This document shows, piece after piece, positions 28,862 to 39,381 of a stretch of DNA of 64,000 bases. Both the position numbers and the translations under genes were made by a program. Within the stretch, counting starts at the first letter, position 1. Each line of letters opens with the position of its first letter. The DNA lies in NCBI GenBank assembly GCA_947625985.1, contig CANQQF010000002.1, positions 42,490-106,489 of the forward strand. Reading direction: 5' to 3'. This DNA is from an uncultured Clostridia bacterium. Its GTDB lineage: Bacteria > Bacillota_A > Clostridia > TANB77 > CAG-508. Below the pieces are notes generated by a model. The model ran no database searches and was not told the DNA's origin. It saw nothing but the letters and a program-made list of their open reading frames with translations.

Positions 28862-29765
28862 TTAAGTTTTCGATATATTATATTCATTTATTTTATTTTT
28901 AGAACTAAATAAATAATACTTTTTCTATCTGCTTAGATTCTATCATTTCATTTATATAACTATTTTTTTTTACATCTTCCATATTTCTTCCATGCATAGT
29001 AAAAATTCCTTTTACTCCTGATATAATTGCTTCTTTTATTGCTAATATATCTTCTTTTGATCCAATTTCGTCACATGCTATAACTTGAGGTGCCATTGAA
29101 CGAATTAACATTTTCATTCCTTTTTCCTTACTCACATTACCAATTACATCTGTACGTATTCCAATATCATTTTGTGGTACACCTCTATATGATGCTGCTA
29201 TTTCTCCTCTTTCATCTACTACTCCACAAGTTTGTCCTGGAAATCTCAATTCTGGAATTCCATTACTAATTACTCTAATTATATCTCTAAGCAAAGTAGT
29301 CTTACCTTTTCCTGGTGGAGATACAATAAGAGTGTTATATATTACTTTATTGCTTAAATCCAATAATTGTCCTATAATTTTATTGCTACACCCTAGAACT
29401 TCTCTTGCGATTCTAAAATTTAAACTTGTAATATATTTAACATTTATTATTTCATTGTTTTCTACTACAACTGTTCCTGCTATTCCAATTCTATGTCCTC
29501 CTTTTATAGTTAAAAATCCTTCACATATTTGGTTTTTATAAGCATATATTGAATTTTCGCATAATCTTTGTAGAACTTGTAGAACTTCTGATTGATTAAC
29601 TATATTGTCAATAATAATATCAGAGTTTCTTAATTTTAATACTATAGGCTTATTAGATCGAATTCTAATTTCTCTAATTTCATTTTTTAAATTAATGTTC
29701 TGTTGAATAATTTCATTTATTTTTGAATATATAGTTTGAGGAAAATAATTTATAACTTCATCCAT
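28862..29765 (-). CDS. spoIIIAA: Stage III sporulation protein AA, with a +1 break in an A5 run
   Basis: Secretion-type ATPase of the SpoIIIA complex. It has Walker A VSPPGKGKTTLLRDIIR and AswB-like MAPQVIACDEIGSKEDI. ATG 29765 lies after GGTGGTG; TTG and GTG codons extend upstream. In frame zero the protein ends at TAG 28907-28905, giving IEKVLFI. One base fewer in the run of five A (28924-28920) gives IEKYYLFSSKNKINEYNISK and a stop at 28864-28862, right before the spoIIIAB ribosome site. That ending and length (300, against 307 in B. subtilis) fit the family better. There is no CGG here, so this break is of another kind: an assembly indel, a slip, or a real short variant. Confidence 0.85.
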
Positions 29766-29779
29766 ATTTTTCACCACCA

Positions 29780-29818
29780 AAAAAGAAACATATATTACAT
29801 TAATATATGTTTCTTTTT
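29780..29818 (-). terminator. Terminator after the 29836 gene, just before spoIIIAA
   Basis: Perfect 18-bp arms (29780-29797, 29801-29818) with a 3-base loop and a T6 end on the minus strand. It separates the membrane-protein pair from spoIIIAA, so the spoIIIA promoter must lie close to or inside this hairpin, or transcription must read through. Confidence 0.8.
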
Positions 29819-29835
29819 ACAAATTAGAACTATTA

Positions 29836-31566
29836 TTATTCTTCCTCTATTGTAATCTCACTTACCAAACCATTATCATTATACTTACTTATAGTTACCG
29901 AATATTTTGAAGAACTTTTTATTACTGAAGAATCACCTTCTATAAAATCAGTACCTTCCAATGTAATAACTCCGGTTATTTTTATTTGATTATCTTCATT
30001 TTCTCCATTTGTATTACTTGCTAATACTTGTTGAATTAAAGATTTTACTTGTACACCTCTTACATCCGATCCTTCATATTGCGTGAATTTTGAATTAAAA
30101 GTAGCTTTTGCAACCTCATTCATATTCCCCTCATCAATAACTGCCGTAGCTTGATTATAAGCCTGAATTCCTGTTGCTAAAGCAGCTGCTGAAAGAAATG
30201 GAGATGTTATGCTTAAATCACTTGTAATCCCTGCTTGTTGCTTAAGTTGTTGATCTACTTGTGCCATTCTTTCTCCTACTGCTGTTAAAAAACTTTGTAT
30301 TTCATCAGCTCCCATATCTGTCAGCATTAATTTATTCTCATCAGAAAAAGGTTCAATAGTAATCGAATCATCAAAATATATATTATTGTTATATGTATAA
30401 TTTGCTTCTCCAAATTTTTTTCCATTAAAATCGATTCTCACACCTAATGTATAATCTTCATTAACTGCTTCTACTTTAGATAATCCATTTAAATTTATAT
30501 TAAAAGTAAACTCAGTATTATTATTTCCAGAAGTTTGTGTAAATGTATTATTGTACTTTAAACTATCATCACTGGATTCAATATTTAAATTATACTTAAT
30601 TTGATTCTCTTCATCATCTTTAGCTGAAATTGAAACATTGTCTGTTTCTCCATTGTTAGCATGAACTATTATTTCATATACAATATTATTCTCTCTTGAT
30701 TCTTCATTTTCATTGATGTCTTGAATACATTCATCTATGTTTTCGGGTGTTATTTTTTTATCTTCACCAAATTCTCCTGCTATTTGGTTTATTTTATTCA
30801 ATATAACATTATCACCTTTTAATTTCTCTAATATTTTTATTTGAATGTTAGTTATATCTTGCTGTGATAAAGTTAATTTATAACTTCCATCATCTGTCTT
30901 AGAAAATTTTTCATCATTTAATTCATTTTCTAGTAATTTACCATATTCTTTAATGCCTTTTTCTTCTTCATCTGTAAACTTAAATTTATCTTGTATATTT
31001 TTCAAATTATTTAATATTGATTTAATATCTAAATCAGGGTATCCTAATAACTCTCCTAATTTATTTATATCAATAGATATATATTTCATACCTACGTCAT
31101 CAGTTTGTAAGCCATATATATCTTCTACATGTTTATATTTAATAGGAAGTTTAATATTATCATTATAGTTTAAATCCACTTCTTGCTCTGCTAAAGATTT
31201 AGATTTATCCGTTTTTCCTGAAAAACTAATATTATAATCAGTACCTTGAGCCTCTTCCGATGCTGATGGATCATTAATATTAGCAGAAATTGAACCAGAG
31301 TTGCTATATGGTGTTGTATTTTTCTTTTCAAAATATTTAATTAAATTATTTTTTTCATTTTTGGACTCTCTACTTTCTAAATTCATTGCATATTTAAAAA
31401 ATAATTTTTTGTCACTTTTAAATAAATCTGTTGTAAAAAATAAAGTTGCAAATACTCCACATAATAATAATATAATTGCAATAACAACAACTATAACTAT
31501 CAAAATAGTTTTATTTCTTTTTTCGTTAACATTCATCGCTGTATTAATTTGTCTTTGTTTTTTCAT
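29836..31566 (-). CDS. Membrane-anchored extracellular protein, paralogue of the next gene upstream
   Basis: A 576-residue protein of unknown function. It has a basic N-terminus, one membrane helix (about 21-45), and a long Asn/Asp/Ser-rich extracellular region. The first 110 residues (LFFKYAMNLESRESK, KKNTTPYSNSGSISA) and overall plan match the 31596 gene. The last 87 residues (from FNSKFTQYEGSDVRGVQVK) match a repeated C-terminal module in the surface protein at 61807. GAAGGGGA precedes the ATG. The genes are probably cotranscribed with yebC. Confidence 0.65.
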   Translation of the reverse strand: MKKQRQINTAMNVNEKRNKTILIVIVVVIAIILLLCGVFATLFFTTDLFKSDKKLFFKYAMNLESRESKNEKNNLIKYFEKKNTTPYSNSGSISANINDPSASEEAQGTDYNISFSGKTDKSKSLAEQEVDLNYNDNIKLPIKYKHVEDIYGLQTDDVGMKYISIDINKLGELLGYPDLDIKSILNNLKNIQDKFKFTDEEEKGIKEYGKLLENELNDEKFSKTDDGSYKLTLSQQDITNIQIKILEKLKGDNVILNKINQIAGEFGEDKKITPENIDECIQDINENEESRENNIVYEIIVHANNGETDNVSISAKDDEENQIKYNLNIESSDDSLKYNNTFTQTSGNNNTEFTFNINLNGLSKVEAVNEDYTLGVRIDFNGKKFGEANYTYNNNIYFDDSITIEPFSDENKLMLTDMGADEIQSFLTAVGERMAQVDQQLKQQAGITSDLSITSPFLSAAALATGIQAYNQATAVIDEGNMNEVAKATFNSKFTQYEGSDVRGVQVKSLIQQVLASNTNGENEDNQIKITGVITLEGTDFIEGDSSVIKSSSKYSVTISKYNDNGLVSEITIEEE

Positions 31567-31595
31567 AATCTTTTCCCCTTCTTAATAAATAAATT

Positions 31596-33233
31596 TTAGT
31601 TAATATTTATTAAAATTTTGTATATTTTTCCATTAATATTTTCTTCTGTTCTAACTGTATACAGTCCTGCTATATTTATATCTTCTAATATAGATTTGAT
31701 ATTTTCATCAGTCACATCATAACTATTACCATTATAATCAATTTCAAAAATTTTGTTATCATTTTCGTCTGTAGCAGCATTATTGGTGCTTATTACTGCT
31801 TGTAATAATTGTTTTACAGAAGTACCTTTTACTTGCTCTCCTACATATTGCAGAAATGTTTGATCAAATATTCGATTTTTTTCTTGTTTTAATAATTCTT
31901 GAAATGATGGTATCTGCTCATTAATTAGTTTTATATTTAATATAGGAATTGAATATAACAAAGGATTCGTATTACTATCTATTTTAGCTTCTTCCATTTT
32001 TCGTTTGATTTCATCTGAACACAATTGTGTAACTTTTTCTAGAAAATTCAGCACTTCTGTTTGTTCATGATCTGTTAACTTTATTTGATTTTTTTCTGAA
32101 AAATCATCAATTGAATTAATATTATCTTCAAAATTTAAATTATTTTTAAAAGTATGAGTGAACTGTCCTTCATTTACAGTATATTTTAATTCAAGTACTT
32201 CAGAAACATTTTCCGATGATATATTATTGTATGTTGATGAAAGTTGTATTTGTTTAATTAAGCTAGACGTTGAACTTGTTTCATAAATTATATTATATTG
32301 TAAGTTATTTTCATCACTATTTTTTTGTAAACTAATACTATTTTTATCATTTTCTTTGGAATAATCAAAATTAATTTGTGTAACCACATCATTTTTAGTA
32401 AGAAGAGTAATTTCGATAATATCTTTTTCTAAAGATAAATTATTTATGTAATTAATAATTTTATCAATATCATTATTCTCATCAATTATTGTAATTATTG
32501 AATTAACTTTATTTAAAATATCTGAATTATTTTTTATTATTCCTAAAATTTCAGCTAAAATTGTTTTTATTTCATCTCCAGATAATTTTAATTTATATCC
32601 TTCAGTTTCAAGGTTTTCTACTTTTGAAAAATCATCATTATCTAAATCTTCTTTTAAAATATTACTACAAGTACCCAAGACCTGATTTCTTTCATCAATC
32701 GTCAATATACCAGAATTTTGCACATATGAAATTATCTCTAATATTTGTTTGATATTAATATTTGTGCTTTGAAATATTTTTTCTAAGTTGTTTTTATCTA
32801 CTGTTATATAGTTTGGTGTTAAAAAATCTGCTTGTATCCCTGCAATATTATCTATATTTTTATATTTAAATTTAACATTAGATTCTTCTGAATAATTCAA
32901 ACTAATATCTTGAAATATTTTTGAATTTGCTAAATCAACTTGTCCAGAAAAAGAAATATTAAAATTATTTACTGATTTTTGTTGTTCAATAGGTGTTTGC
33001 ACACTATACATTCCTTCATTGCTATAAGGCATTGTATTTTTATCCTCTAAATATTGGGCCAAACTATTTTCAAAAAAACCATTTTCTGAACTAGACATTT
33101 GAGTTAGATAATTTAAAAATATTTTTTTATTACTTGTTGATGTAACAACTATAATAAATCCAATTATAATTAACACAAATAATAGTATTATGGCTGTTAC
33201 AACAATTCCCTTCTTACTTTTTTTGTGTTCCAT
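31596..33233 (-). CDS. Membrane-anchored extracellular protein, paralogue of the 29836 gene
   Basis: A 545-residue protein of unknown function with an N-terminal helix (about 11-33) and a large hydrophilic outside domain. The N-terminal part (IFLNYLTQMSSSE, DKNTMPYSNEGMYSV, NFNISFSGQVDL) aligns with the 29836 product, so the pair arose by duplication. The end (FLQYVGEQVKGTSVKQLLQA) carries a divergent copy of the same terminal module. The ATG at 33233 follows GGGGAAAG; the frame runs nine codons further into yebC. Confidence 0.65.
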   Translation of the reverse strand: MEHKKSKKGIVVTAIILLFVLIIIGFIIVVTSTSNKKIFLNYLTQMSSSENGFFENSLAQYLEDKNTMPYSNEGMYSVQTPIEQQKSVNNFNISFSGQVDLANSKIFQDISLNYSEESNVKFKYKNIDNIAGIQADFLTPNYITVDKNNLEKIFQSTNINIKQILEIISYVQNSGILTIDERNQVLGTCSNILKEDLDNDDFSKVENLETEGYKLKLSGDEIKTILAEILGIIKNNSDILNKVNSIITIIDENNDIDKIINYINNLSLEKDIIEITLLTKNDVVTQINFDYSKENDKNSISLQKNSDENNLQYNIIYETSSTSSLIKQIQLSSTYNNISSENVSEVLELKYTVNEGQFTHTFKNNLNFEDNINSIDDFSEKNQIKLTDHEQTEVLNFLEKVTQLCSDEIKRKMEEAKIDSNTNPLLYSIPILNIKLINEQIPSFQELLKQEKNRIFDQTFLQYVGEQVKGTSVKQLLQAVISTNNAATDENDNKIFEIDYNGNSYDVTDENIKSILEDINIAGLYTVRTEENINGKIYKILININ

Positions 33234-33244
33234 ATTACTTTCCC

Positions 33245-33967
33245 CTACTCTTGTTCCCAATTATGGTAAACATTTGCTACATCATCTAATTCTTCAAGTT
33301 TTTCAATTAATCTTTCCATTTTTTCAGCACCTTTTTCATCTAAAACAACTGTTGTAGTTGGAATCATTTGAACTTCAGCTTCAACAAATTCCAATCCTTT
33401 TTCCTCTAATTTTTCTATAACAGCTGTAAAATCAGAAGGTTCTGTAACTACCTCGTATATTTCGTCTTCTGATGTAAAATCTTCTGCTCCAGCTTCAAGT
33501 GCTAACATCATTAGCTCATCTTCATCCATATTTGCCTTTTCTTTTTCTATTACTATTACTCCTTTTTTGTTAAACATGTATGATACACATCCTGTTGTAC
33601 CTAAATTTCCACCAGCTTTACTAAATACATGTCTTACATCAGCTGCCGTTCTATTTTTATTGTCTGTTGAAGCTTCAATTATTATAGCCACTCCATTTGG
33701 TCCATATCCTTCATAGATTATTTCCTCATAGTTTTCGTTACTTGTAGAAGCTTTTTTTATTGCATTATTTATTGTATCATTTGGCATATTTGCCGCTTTA
33801 CATTTTGCTATAACGTTTTTTAATTTTGAATTTCCTGCTGGATCTGGTCCACCTTCTTTAACTGCTATTAATAACTCTCTTCCCAATTTAGTAAATATTT
33901 TTCCTCTTGCTGCATCAGCTTTTCCTTTTTTCGCTTGTATATTATGCCATTTTGAATGTCCTGACAT
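33245..33967 (-). CDS. yebC: YebC/PmpR family protein
   Basis: A 240-residue protein of the YebC/TACO1 family, linked to transcriptional regulation and, more recently, to translation of difficult (proline-rich) sequences. The signature [20 protein letters not shown] starts at ATG 33967 after AGGAGG, so the 11 upstream codons are not used. Later motifs include [20 protein letters not shown] and [12 protein letters not shown] translation factor is of some interest in a genome with apparent frameshift sites, but no link is shown. Confidence 0.95.
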   Translation of the reverse strand: MSGHSKWHNIQAKKGKADAARGKIFTKLGRELLIAVKEGGPDPAGNSKLKNVIAKCKAANMPNDTINNAIKKASTSNENYEEIIYEGYGPNGVAIIIEASTDNKNRTAADVRHVFSKAGGNLGTTGCVSYMFNKKGVIVIEKEKANMDEDELMMLALEAGAEDFTSEDEIYEVVTEPSDFTAVIEKLEEKGLEFVEAEVQMIPTTTVVLDEKGAEKMERLIEKLEELDDVANVYHNWEQE

Positions 33968-34035
33968 TTTTATTCCTCCTTTAATAATTGTTTCACCCAT
34001 ATTTTAGCACACTTTATTCATTTTGTGTAGTGATT

Positions 34036-34737
34036 TTACCAATTTCTAGTACCAAAAGTATAGTTTCCTTTTTTTTCGTAACCTTCTTGAGCTTTTTCTG
34101 TTTCCCTTCTATCTTTGGTTGCTTCATCTTTTATATCTTGTATTTTTTCTTCTACACTTTCTGTTTCTTGTTCTTGACCTTGCTCCTGATTTTTATCTTC
34201 TTCATCGCTTTCTTCTTCATCTTCATTAGTATCTTTTCCAAGTAATTCTTTTAATTTATTAATTTCATCTTCGATGTCTTTTTTTAATTGTTTAGCATCT
34301 TCATCATGTTCGTCGCATCTCTTTTCTGTCAAAATATTTATTGCTTTTTCATATGTATCTATTGCTCCTTGTATACTCTCTTTATCTCTTGTATTTAATT
34401 GTACCGTGTTACAATATGCTAAAGATTGATTAACTCTAATATCACATTCTTTTTTTGTAGGAACTTTTTCTTTTAAAGCTTTTGAATACATTTCTATTGC
34501 ATCCTCAAATTTACCTTCTTTATATAAAACATTTCCATAATTGTAATATGCAATATAACTTTGTTGAAAATTCAAAAAAGTTAATGATGAAACTCTACTT
34601 TCAGAATATATCTCTTTGTTATACTTGTCTATCAATATACTATTTGTTACAATATTATATATAAATTTTAAAAATAATATAGATAAAATAATTGCTAAAA
34701 TCATATATAATAGCACATCTATCCTTTTCTTTTTCAT
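34036..34737 (-). CDS. Membrane-anchored TPR protein (BatC-like)
   Basis: A 233-residue protein with one N-terminal membrane helix (about 9-30), a tetratricopeptide stretch (YYNYGNVLYKEGKFEDAIEMYSKAL) and an acidic, Gln/Glu-rich tail. It is the last gene of the MoxR-DUF58-VWA operon. Its start overlaps the upstream VWA stop (TAATG). In Bat operons the equivalent TPR protein sits beside the VWA proteins, possibly as a scaffold; the role is not established. Confidence 0.7.
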   Translation of the reverse strand: MKKKRIDVLLYMILAIILSILFLKFIYNIVTNSILIDKYNKEIYSESRVSSLTFLNFQQSYIAYYNYGNVLYKEGKFEDAIEMYSKALKEKVPTKKECDIRVNQSLAYCNTVQLNTRDKESIQGAIDTYEKAINILTEKRCDEHDEDAKQLKKDIEDEINKLKELLGKDTNEDEEESDEEDKNQEQGQEQETESVEEKIQDIKDEATKDRRETEKAQEGYEKKGNYTFGTRNW

Positions 34738-35792
34738 TACATTCTCCTCTTTTGGATTACAAACTCTACAATCAATAATGCTACTAATGGAAATGCTAAA
34801 TAATAATATATATCGTTATAAGCATTAATATTCTCATCAGCTGTCTGTGTATTTGAAATTTCTTCTTTTATTTCTCTTATTTTTGCATTAATATTATCAG
34901 GATTATCCATTTTTATATACTGAATCCCTAAGTCAGATGATATTTTATTTAGGTTATTTTCATCTAATTTTGAAACAGCAACTTTTCTATAACTTGTGCT
35001 TTTTTCATTATCATCATAATAATATACATAACTATATTCGTCATTAGGTTTATCTTCGTAACCTTCTCTAAACATTTTTCCTCCATCTGTTGTACCATAC
35101 CCTAACACTGCTCCACCAGAAACATATTGTGACATATCCGAAAAAGATTCTAATGTTTCGTTTTCTTTTGTTATTTCTCCATCAGATATAAAAAATACTA
35201 TAATTTTAGAATCAATTCCTTTTCTTTCTTTTTCATTTTTTAATGTAGTTTCTAATACTTCTCTTACATCATTTAAAGATGTTCCTTGTGCATGTACATC
35301 ATCTTCTACTGTTATTGCATTTAACTCTGATTTAACTGTATTAGTGTCATCAGTAAATGGAAGTACCCTTTTTACTAAATCTCCAAAAGTTATTATTGAA
35401 AATTTGCTACCTGCCAATTCCTCTACTATTCGACATGTATCATTCTTTACTCCTTCAATTCTTTCCTTATCTTTATCATAATCTAAAGCTTTCATACTAA
35501 CACTTTTATCGATAACAAATAGTATATGTATATTCGAATTTAATGCTGTAGTTTCTCCATTTGGAATCATAAATCTTAAATTGATTAAAAATAATAAAAT
35601 AACTATAATTACTTTTATTGATGAGTCCAATATATGATATTTAATTAATTTTTTTTGTCTTGGAGTTCTTTCCTCATTCTCACTTTTTTTTACAATAATT
35701 CTTTTCAATTGTTTGCTATACACTATAAATATAATTAAAGTAATACATATTATAGTCATTAGCCAAATTGGAATAATTGGTTTTATAATCAT
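34737..35792 (-). CDS. VWA-domain membrane protein (BatB-like)
   Basis: A 351-residue protein with two N-terminal membrane helices, a von Willebrand A domain, and a C-terminal helix. The metal site is visible as LFVIDKSVSMKALD (DxSxS) with later GTSLNDVREVL and FFISDGE. It overlaps the preceding VWA gene by four bases. With MoxR and DUF58 it probably forms an envelope-associated chaperone-type system. Confidence 0.85.
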   Translation of the reverse strand: MIIKPIIPIWLMTIICITLIIFIVYSKQLKRIIVKKSENEERTPRQKKLIKYHILDSSIKVIIVILLFLINLRFMIPNGETTALNSNIHILFVIDKSVSMKALDYDKDKERIEGVKNDTCRIVEELAGSKFSIITFGDLVKRVLPFTDDTNTVKSELNAITVEDDVHAQGTSLNDVREVLETTLKNEKERKGIDSKIIVFFISDGEITKENETLESFSDMSQYVSGGAVLGYGTTDGGKMFREGYEDKPNDEYSYVYYYDDNEKSTSYRKVAVSKLDENNLNKISSDLGIQYIKMDNPDNINAKIREIKEEISNTQTADENINAYNDIYYYLAFPLVALLIVEFVIQKRRM

Positions 35793-36827
35793 AGACTAAT
35801 CCTTTTCTCTATAATAATTAAACTTATAAATAGTAATATTATTAATATTAAAAATACCTGCGGATGATCTGTTACATATGTTTTTGTGTTGGAATTTAAT
35901 ACAGATGTTTTTGTATCCTTTATTTCATTTACTATATTTGATGCCATCTTATTTATATCACCTGTATAAAATTTTCCTTCAGCATTTTTCTCTACTGCTT
36001 TTTTATACAATTCTGTTCTTTCTTCTTTTACATACATGTTCATTTCTTCAGTTGGACAATATGCATAAAGGTTTATTTTATATTGTTTACATATACTACA
36101 TGCATCGTTTAATGAAACTTCTTCATCTCCATCAACAGCATTATCTGTTGCAAAAAGTATTATCCTAGTTCTTTCTGTATTTGTTTTTAGGTCCGGGAAT
36201 GAAAATATTGTTCCGAGCTAGTCCATCTCCTACTAATGAACTTCCTTTTTTTTCATTATTTGTTAATACTCCTCCATACCAAAAAGTATATGTTTCTGGA
36301 TCACAATCATATGGAATATTACCATTGTTTTGTTCAACTATTTTCATCTGTTTTTCTATATTGTTTAAACATTCCTCTACATAGCCATAGTCATCTGTTA
36401 AAGGACAGTATACAATAGGTGCTGTATTATAAGTCACAATTCCTATTCTGTCTCCTTCTATATTAGGAAGTATCTCTTTAAATTGTTGCACTAATTTTAA
36501 ATTAACCTCACATTCTGAAAGTGATATATCTAATCCTATAAAAATATCTCTATTTAACCTATCCTCTGTTTTAGTCTGCTCTGTTACTGGTCTAGCGACT
36601 AATACTCCTGCAATTACTATAGTCATTGCACATAATATTTTTATAGTATTAGATAGTATTTTGTATGTTCTAACTTTTTGTTTATAATACTCTGTTTCTT
36701 TAATAAATTTGGTATTTGCCACTTTCTTCCCTTCGGTATATTCTCTTTTCTTTCTAAAGTCAATAAAAAGCAATACCATTGCAGTAATAAAACAAAGAAT
36801 TAATATAATTGGATTTTTTATTTCCAT
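35789..36827 (-). CDS. VWA-domain membrane protein (BatA-like), interrupted by a +1 CGGA site
   Basis: ATG 36827 opens a frame with an N-terminal helix, a second helix, and a VWA metal site IFIGLDISLSE. After 204 codons (GSSLVGDGLA) it meets CGG AAC and would stop at 36165. Skipping the C at 36215 gives GTIFSFPDLKTNTERTRIIL then FATDNAVDGDEE, the expected last strands of a VWA domain, and continues to a C-terminal membrane helix. The restored protein is 345 residues and overlaps the next gene by ATGA, as expected for operon partners. Neither fragment alone is a complete VWA fold. Confidence 0.85.
36212..36215 (-). other. +1 frameshift site CGGA in the BatA-like gene
   Basis: Frame zero: CTA GCT CGG AAC AAT. 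Restored frame: GGA ACA ATA TTT TCA. A GGAG-like stretch lies nearby upstream, but this is not shared by the other sites. Confidence 0.85.
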
Positions 36828-37297
36828 TCTTTTATAACTCTCCTCGCTTTATTTATAGAGTTATCAAAATCTCCAACTGATTTTTTTGCAAACTCTGGTT
36901 CATAATATTCTTTTATCAACTCATAAAGTATTGGAATGTCTAACTTCTTTATTTCCGACAAAGAATAGTTCTGTGTTGTAATATCTGTAACATCAAACAC
37001 AAATAATCTAATGTTTTCACTTATCAATTGATATGCTTTTCTCAATTGGATTTTTCCATTTTTATACTTGTATTCTATAGAATCTAATTCATTTAAGAAT
37101 TTTCCTTTTATAATACGTATGTTTTTTATGTTTTTTTCAGGAATTTCTTTTACTTCTATACTTTCTACTCGAATTCTTTGTTTTCTCCTTAGTGTATAAG
37201 TTAATAAAAAAATTATTATAGCCAATAACACCATTGTAATTATTAGTGGAATAATAGAATATTTAAAAGGTTCCTGTAGATTAATAGATGTTTGCAT
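36818..37297 (-). CDS. Small membrane protein of the MoxR operon (DUF4381-like)
   Basis: A 159-residue protein with one membrane helix (about 13-34) followed by a soluble helical domain. Position between DUF58 and VWA genes and its plan match the small DUF4381-type proteins of MoxR/Bat operons. Sequence similarity is weak by eye. It overlaps both neighbours by 10-17 bases. Confidence 0.6.
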   Translation of the reverse strand: MQTSINLQEPFKYSIIPLIITMVLLAIIIFLLTYTLRRKQRIRVESIEVKEIPEKNIKNIRIIKGKFLNELDSIEYKYKNGKIQLRKAYQLISENIRLFVFDVTDITTQNYSLSEIKKLDIPILYELIKEYYEPEFAKKSVGDFDNSINKARRVIKEWK

Positions 37298-38150
37298 TTC
37301 TACGCCTTTCTAATAATTTAAATACATCATTTACAATATCTTTTTGCTTATTAATTGTTGTTGTAATTATTTTGTACTTTTTGAATTTTTGTTTTGTTTC
37401 TTCATAGATTTTTGTTTTTATCTCTAATTCAATTTCTTTTAATTTTTCATCTTCCAAAATATAATCTGGAATGTAACAATTTTGATCAACATCAAAAGCA
37501 TTATATCCAGTCATAAAAGCATCTGAAATATTTATAAACATTACATCATGTAATAAAGATAGCTTCCTTAATGTATCTTCTGAAATATTGTTCATTCCTT
37601 CAATATCTGTCACAATAAAAATAATCATTCTTCTTTTTATAGCTCTTAAAACATAATTAATTAAATCTTCTAGATTATTCTCTGTATTAATTTCTTTTTC
37701 ATAAGAACTTAAAATCTTTTCTATATTATAAATTCCTGTTCTAAATGGAAATAGATGAATATTATTTTTCCCTCTAAATATTGCACTAATAGAATCTCCA
37801 TTTTTATCTACTAAATATGATATTGTTCCCATAGCCATCAGTGCAACTTCCTTTTTTGATTCTAAATCTCTTGTATCTGCTAACATTTTTTTCCCTGAAT
37901 CTAATATGAATAAAACATTATGTTTTTTTTCTGCTATAAATTGTTTTATTAAAATTTTATTAGATCTTGAAGAAGCTTTCCAATCTATATCTTTAATATT
38001 ATCTCCAACAACATATTCTCTTAAATCTTCAAAATTCATACTTTTTCCTTTATATATAGAGTTATATGTACCTTCTAATATATTAGCTGTTTTTTTCTTA
38101 GTATAGATTGAAAGATTAGCTTTTACTCTTGTAATATATTTTATACTCAT
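37281..38150 (-). CDS. DUF58 protein
   Basis: A 289-residue protein with the DUF58 signature YVVGDNIKDIDWKASSRSNK (about 47-66) and a degenerate VWA-like fold (VLFILDSGKKMLAD). DUF58 proteins regularly sit with MoxR ATPases; their role is unknown. Unlike many members it has no obvious N-terminal membrane helices. It lies 23 bases after moxR. Confidence 0.85.
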   Translation of the reverse strand: MSIKYITRVKANLSIYTKKKTANILEGTYNSIYKGKSMNFEDLREYVVGDNIKDIDWKASSRSNKILIKQFIAEKKHNVLFILDSGKKMLADTRDLESKKEVALMAMGTISYLVDKNGDSISAIFRGKNNIHLFPFRTGIYNIEKILSSYEKEINTENNLEDLINYVLRAIKRRMIIFIVTDIEGMNNISEDTLRKLSLLHDVMFINISDAFMTGYNAFDVDQNCYIPDYILEDEKLKEIELEIKTKIYEETKQKFKKYKIITTTINKQKDIVNDVFKLLERRRNANIY

Positions 38151-38173
38151 AATTATTTCTCCATATTTTTAAA

Positions 38174-39160
38174 TTATGGTGCTTTTATTGAAGTAATTAT
38201 TGCATCTATTATCTTTTCAACTGGTACTTCATCTGCAATTGCTTCAAAACTCAAAGCGATTCTATGTCTTAATATTTTATGACTTAATTCTTTAATATCA
38301 TCAGGAGTTACATACGTTCTTCCTTTTATTAATGCTAAAGCTTTGCTTGCATCCATGAAAGATATTGAAGCTCTCGTACTAGCTCCACTCGTTACATATT
38401 TTGCAAGTTCAGGTGATATAACTTTTGAAACATTTCTTGTTGCATCAACAATACTAATTAAGTATTTTTTTATAGATTCATCTATATAAACCCTTTTACT
38501 TAATTTTTGCAAATATTTAATTTCATCTAGAGTAACAACTGGTTCTTTTTTCTCAAAAACATTATTCTCGATTCTATTTAAAACTTCAAGTTCTTCCTCT
38601 ACACTTGGATAAGTAATAGATTCTTTAATTAAAAATCTATCTTGTTGAGCTTCTGCTAACAAATATGTACCTTCTTGTTCAATAGGATTCTGCGTAGCTA
38701 TTACTATAAAAACATCTGGCAATTTATAATTAACTCCTCCTATACTTATTTGTCTTTCTTGCATTGCTTCAAGCATAGCACTCTGCGTCTTAGAACTTGA
38801 TCTATTTATTTCATCTAAAAGTACAAAATTAGCACAAACTGGTCCAATTTTTGTTTCAAACTCAGCAGTCTTTGCATTATATGTCTGAGTACCTATAATA
38901 TCACTTGGTAATAAATCTGGTGTACATTGTATTCTCGAAAAAACGCCACCGCAACTTTGTGTTAACACTTTTGCTGCTGTGGTTTTTGCTAGTCCTGGTA
39001 CAGATTCTACTAATATATGCCCATTTGCAATTAGTGATACCAATAATGATGTTTGTAGCTCTTTTTGTCCAACCATTTTTGATGTATAATATTTTAATAT
39101 TTGTTCAATTATGTGATTACACTTTTGCATTTCTTCTGAAAGTATATTTCCATTTTCCAT
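38174..39160 (-). CDS. MoxR family AAA+ ATPase
   Basis: A 328-residue ATPase with Walker A ESVPGLAKTTAAK, Walker B FVLLDEINRSS, sensor IATQNPIEQEGTY and the C-terminal lid ending DAIITSIKAP. MoxR proteins act as chaperones that help metal-cofactor insertion or envelope complexes together with VWA proteins. It is the first gene of the six-gene operon down to 34036. Confidence 0.93.
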   Translation of the reverse strand: MENGNILSEEMQKCNHIIEQILKYYTSKMVGQKELQTSLLVSLIANGHILVESVPGLAKTTAAKVLTQSCGGVFSRIQCTPDLLPSDIIGTQTYNAKTAEFETKIGPVCANFVLLDEINRSSSKTQSAMLEAMQERQISIGGVNYKLPDVFIVIATQNPIEQEGTYLLAEAQQDRFLIKESITYPSVEEELEVLNRIENNVFEKKEPVVTLDEIKYLQKLSKRVYIDESIKKYLISIVDATRNVSKVISPELAKYVTSGASTRASISFMDASKALALIKGRTYVTPDDIKELSHKILRHRIALSFEAIADEVPVEKIIDAIITSIKAP

Positions 39161-39330
39161 TTTTTTATCCTTTCTTTTGTATACATTTTAATATGTTTAA
39201 TTTTATCATACTTTTTATTTCTTATATATTTCTTTTATTTTATTTTTCTATTACATTTTTATTACAAATTTTACAAATTTAGTTGCAAAATCTTTTTTTA
39301 TGATATATAATACGAATGGTAAAAATAATA

Positions 39331-39348
39331 ATAAACCATTTGGTTTAT
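39331..39348. repeat. Operator-like palindrome upstream of moxR
   Basis: ATAAACCA and TGGTTTAT flank two bases in the 220-base space between the leuA terminator and moxR. It could be a repressor site. The rest of this gap is AT-rich with no gene. Confidence 0.4.
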
Positions 39349-39381
39349 ATTTTAATTTAGCTTAACAATTTCTTTAAATAC

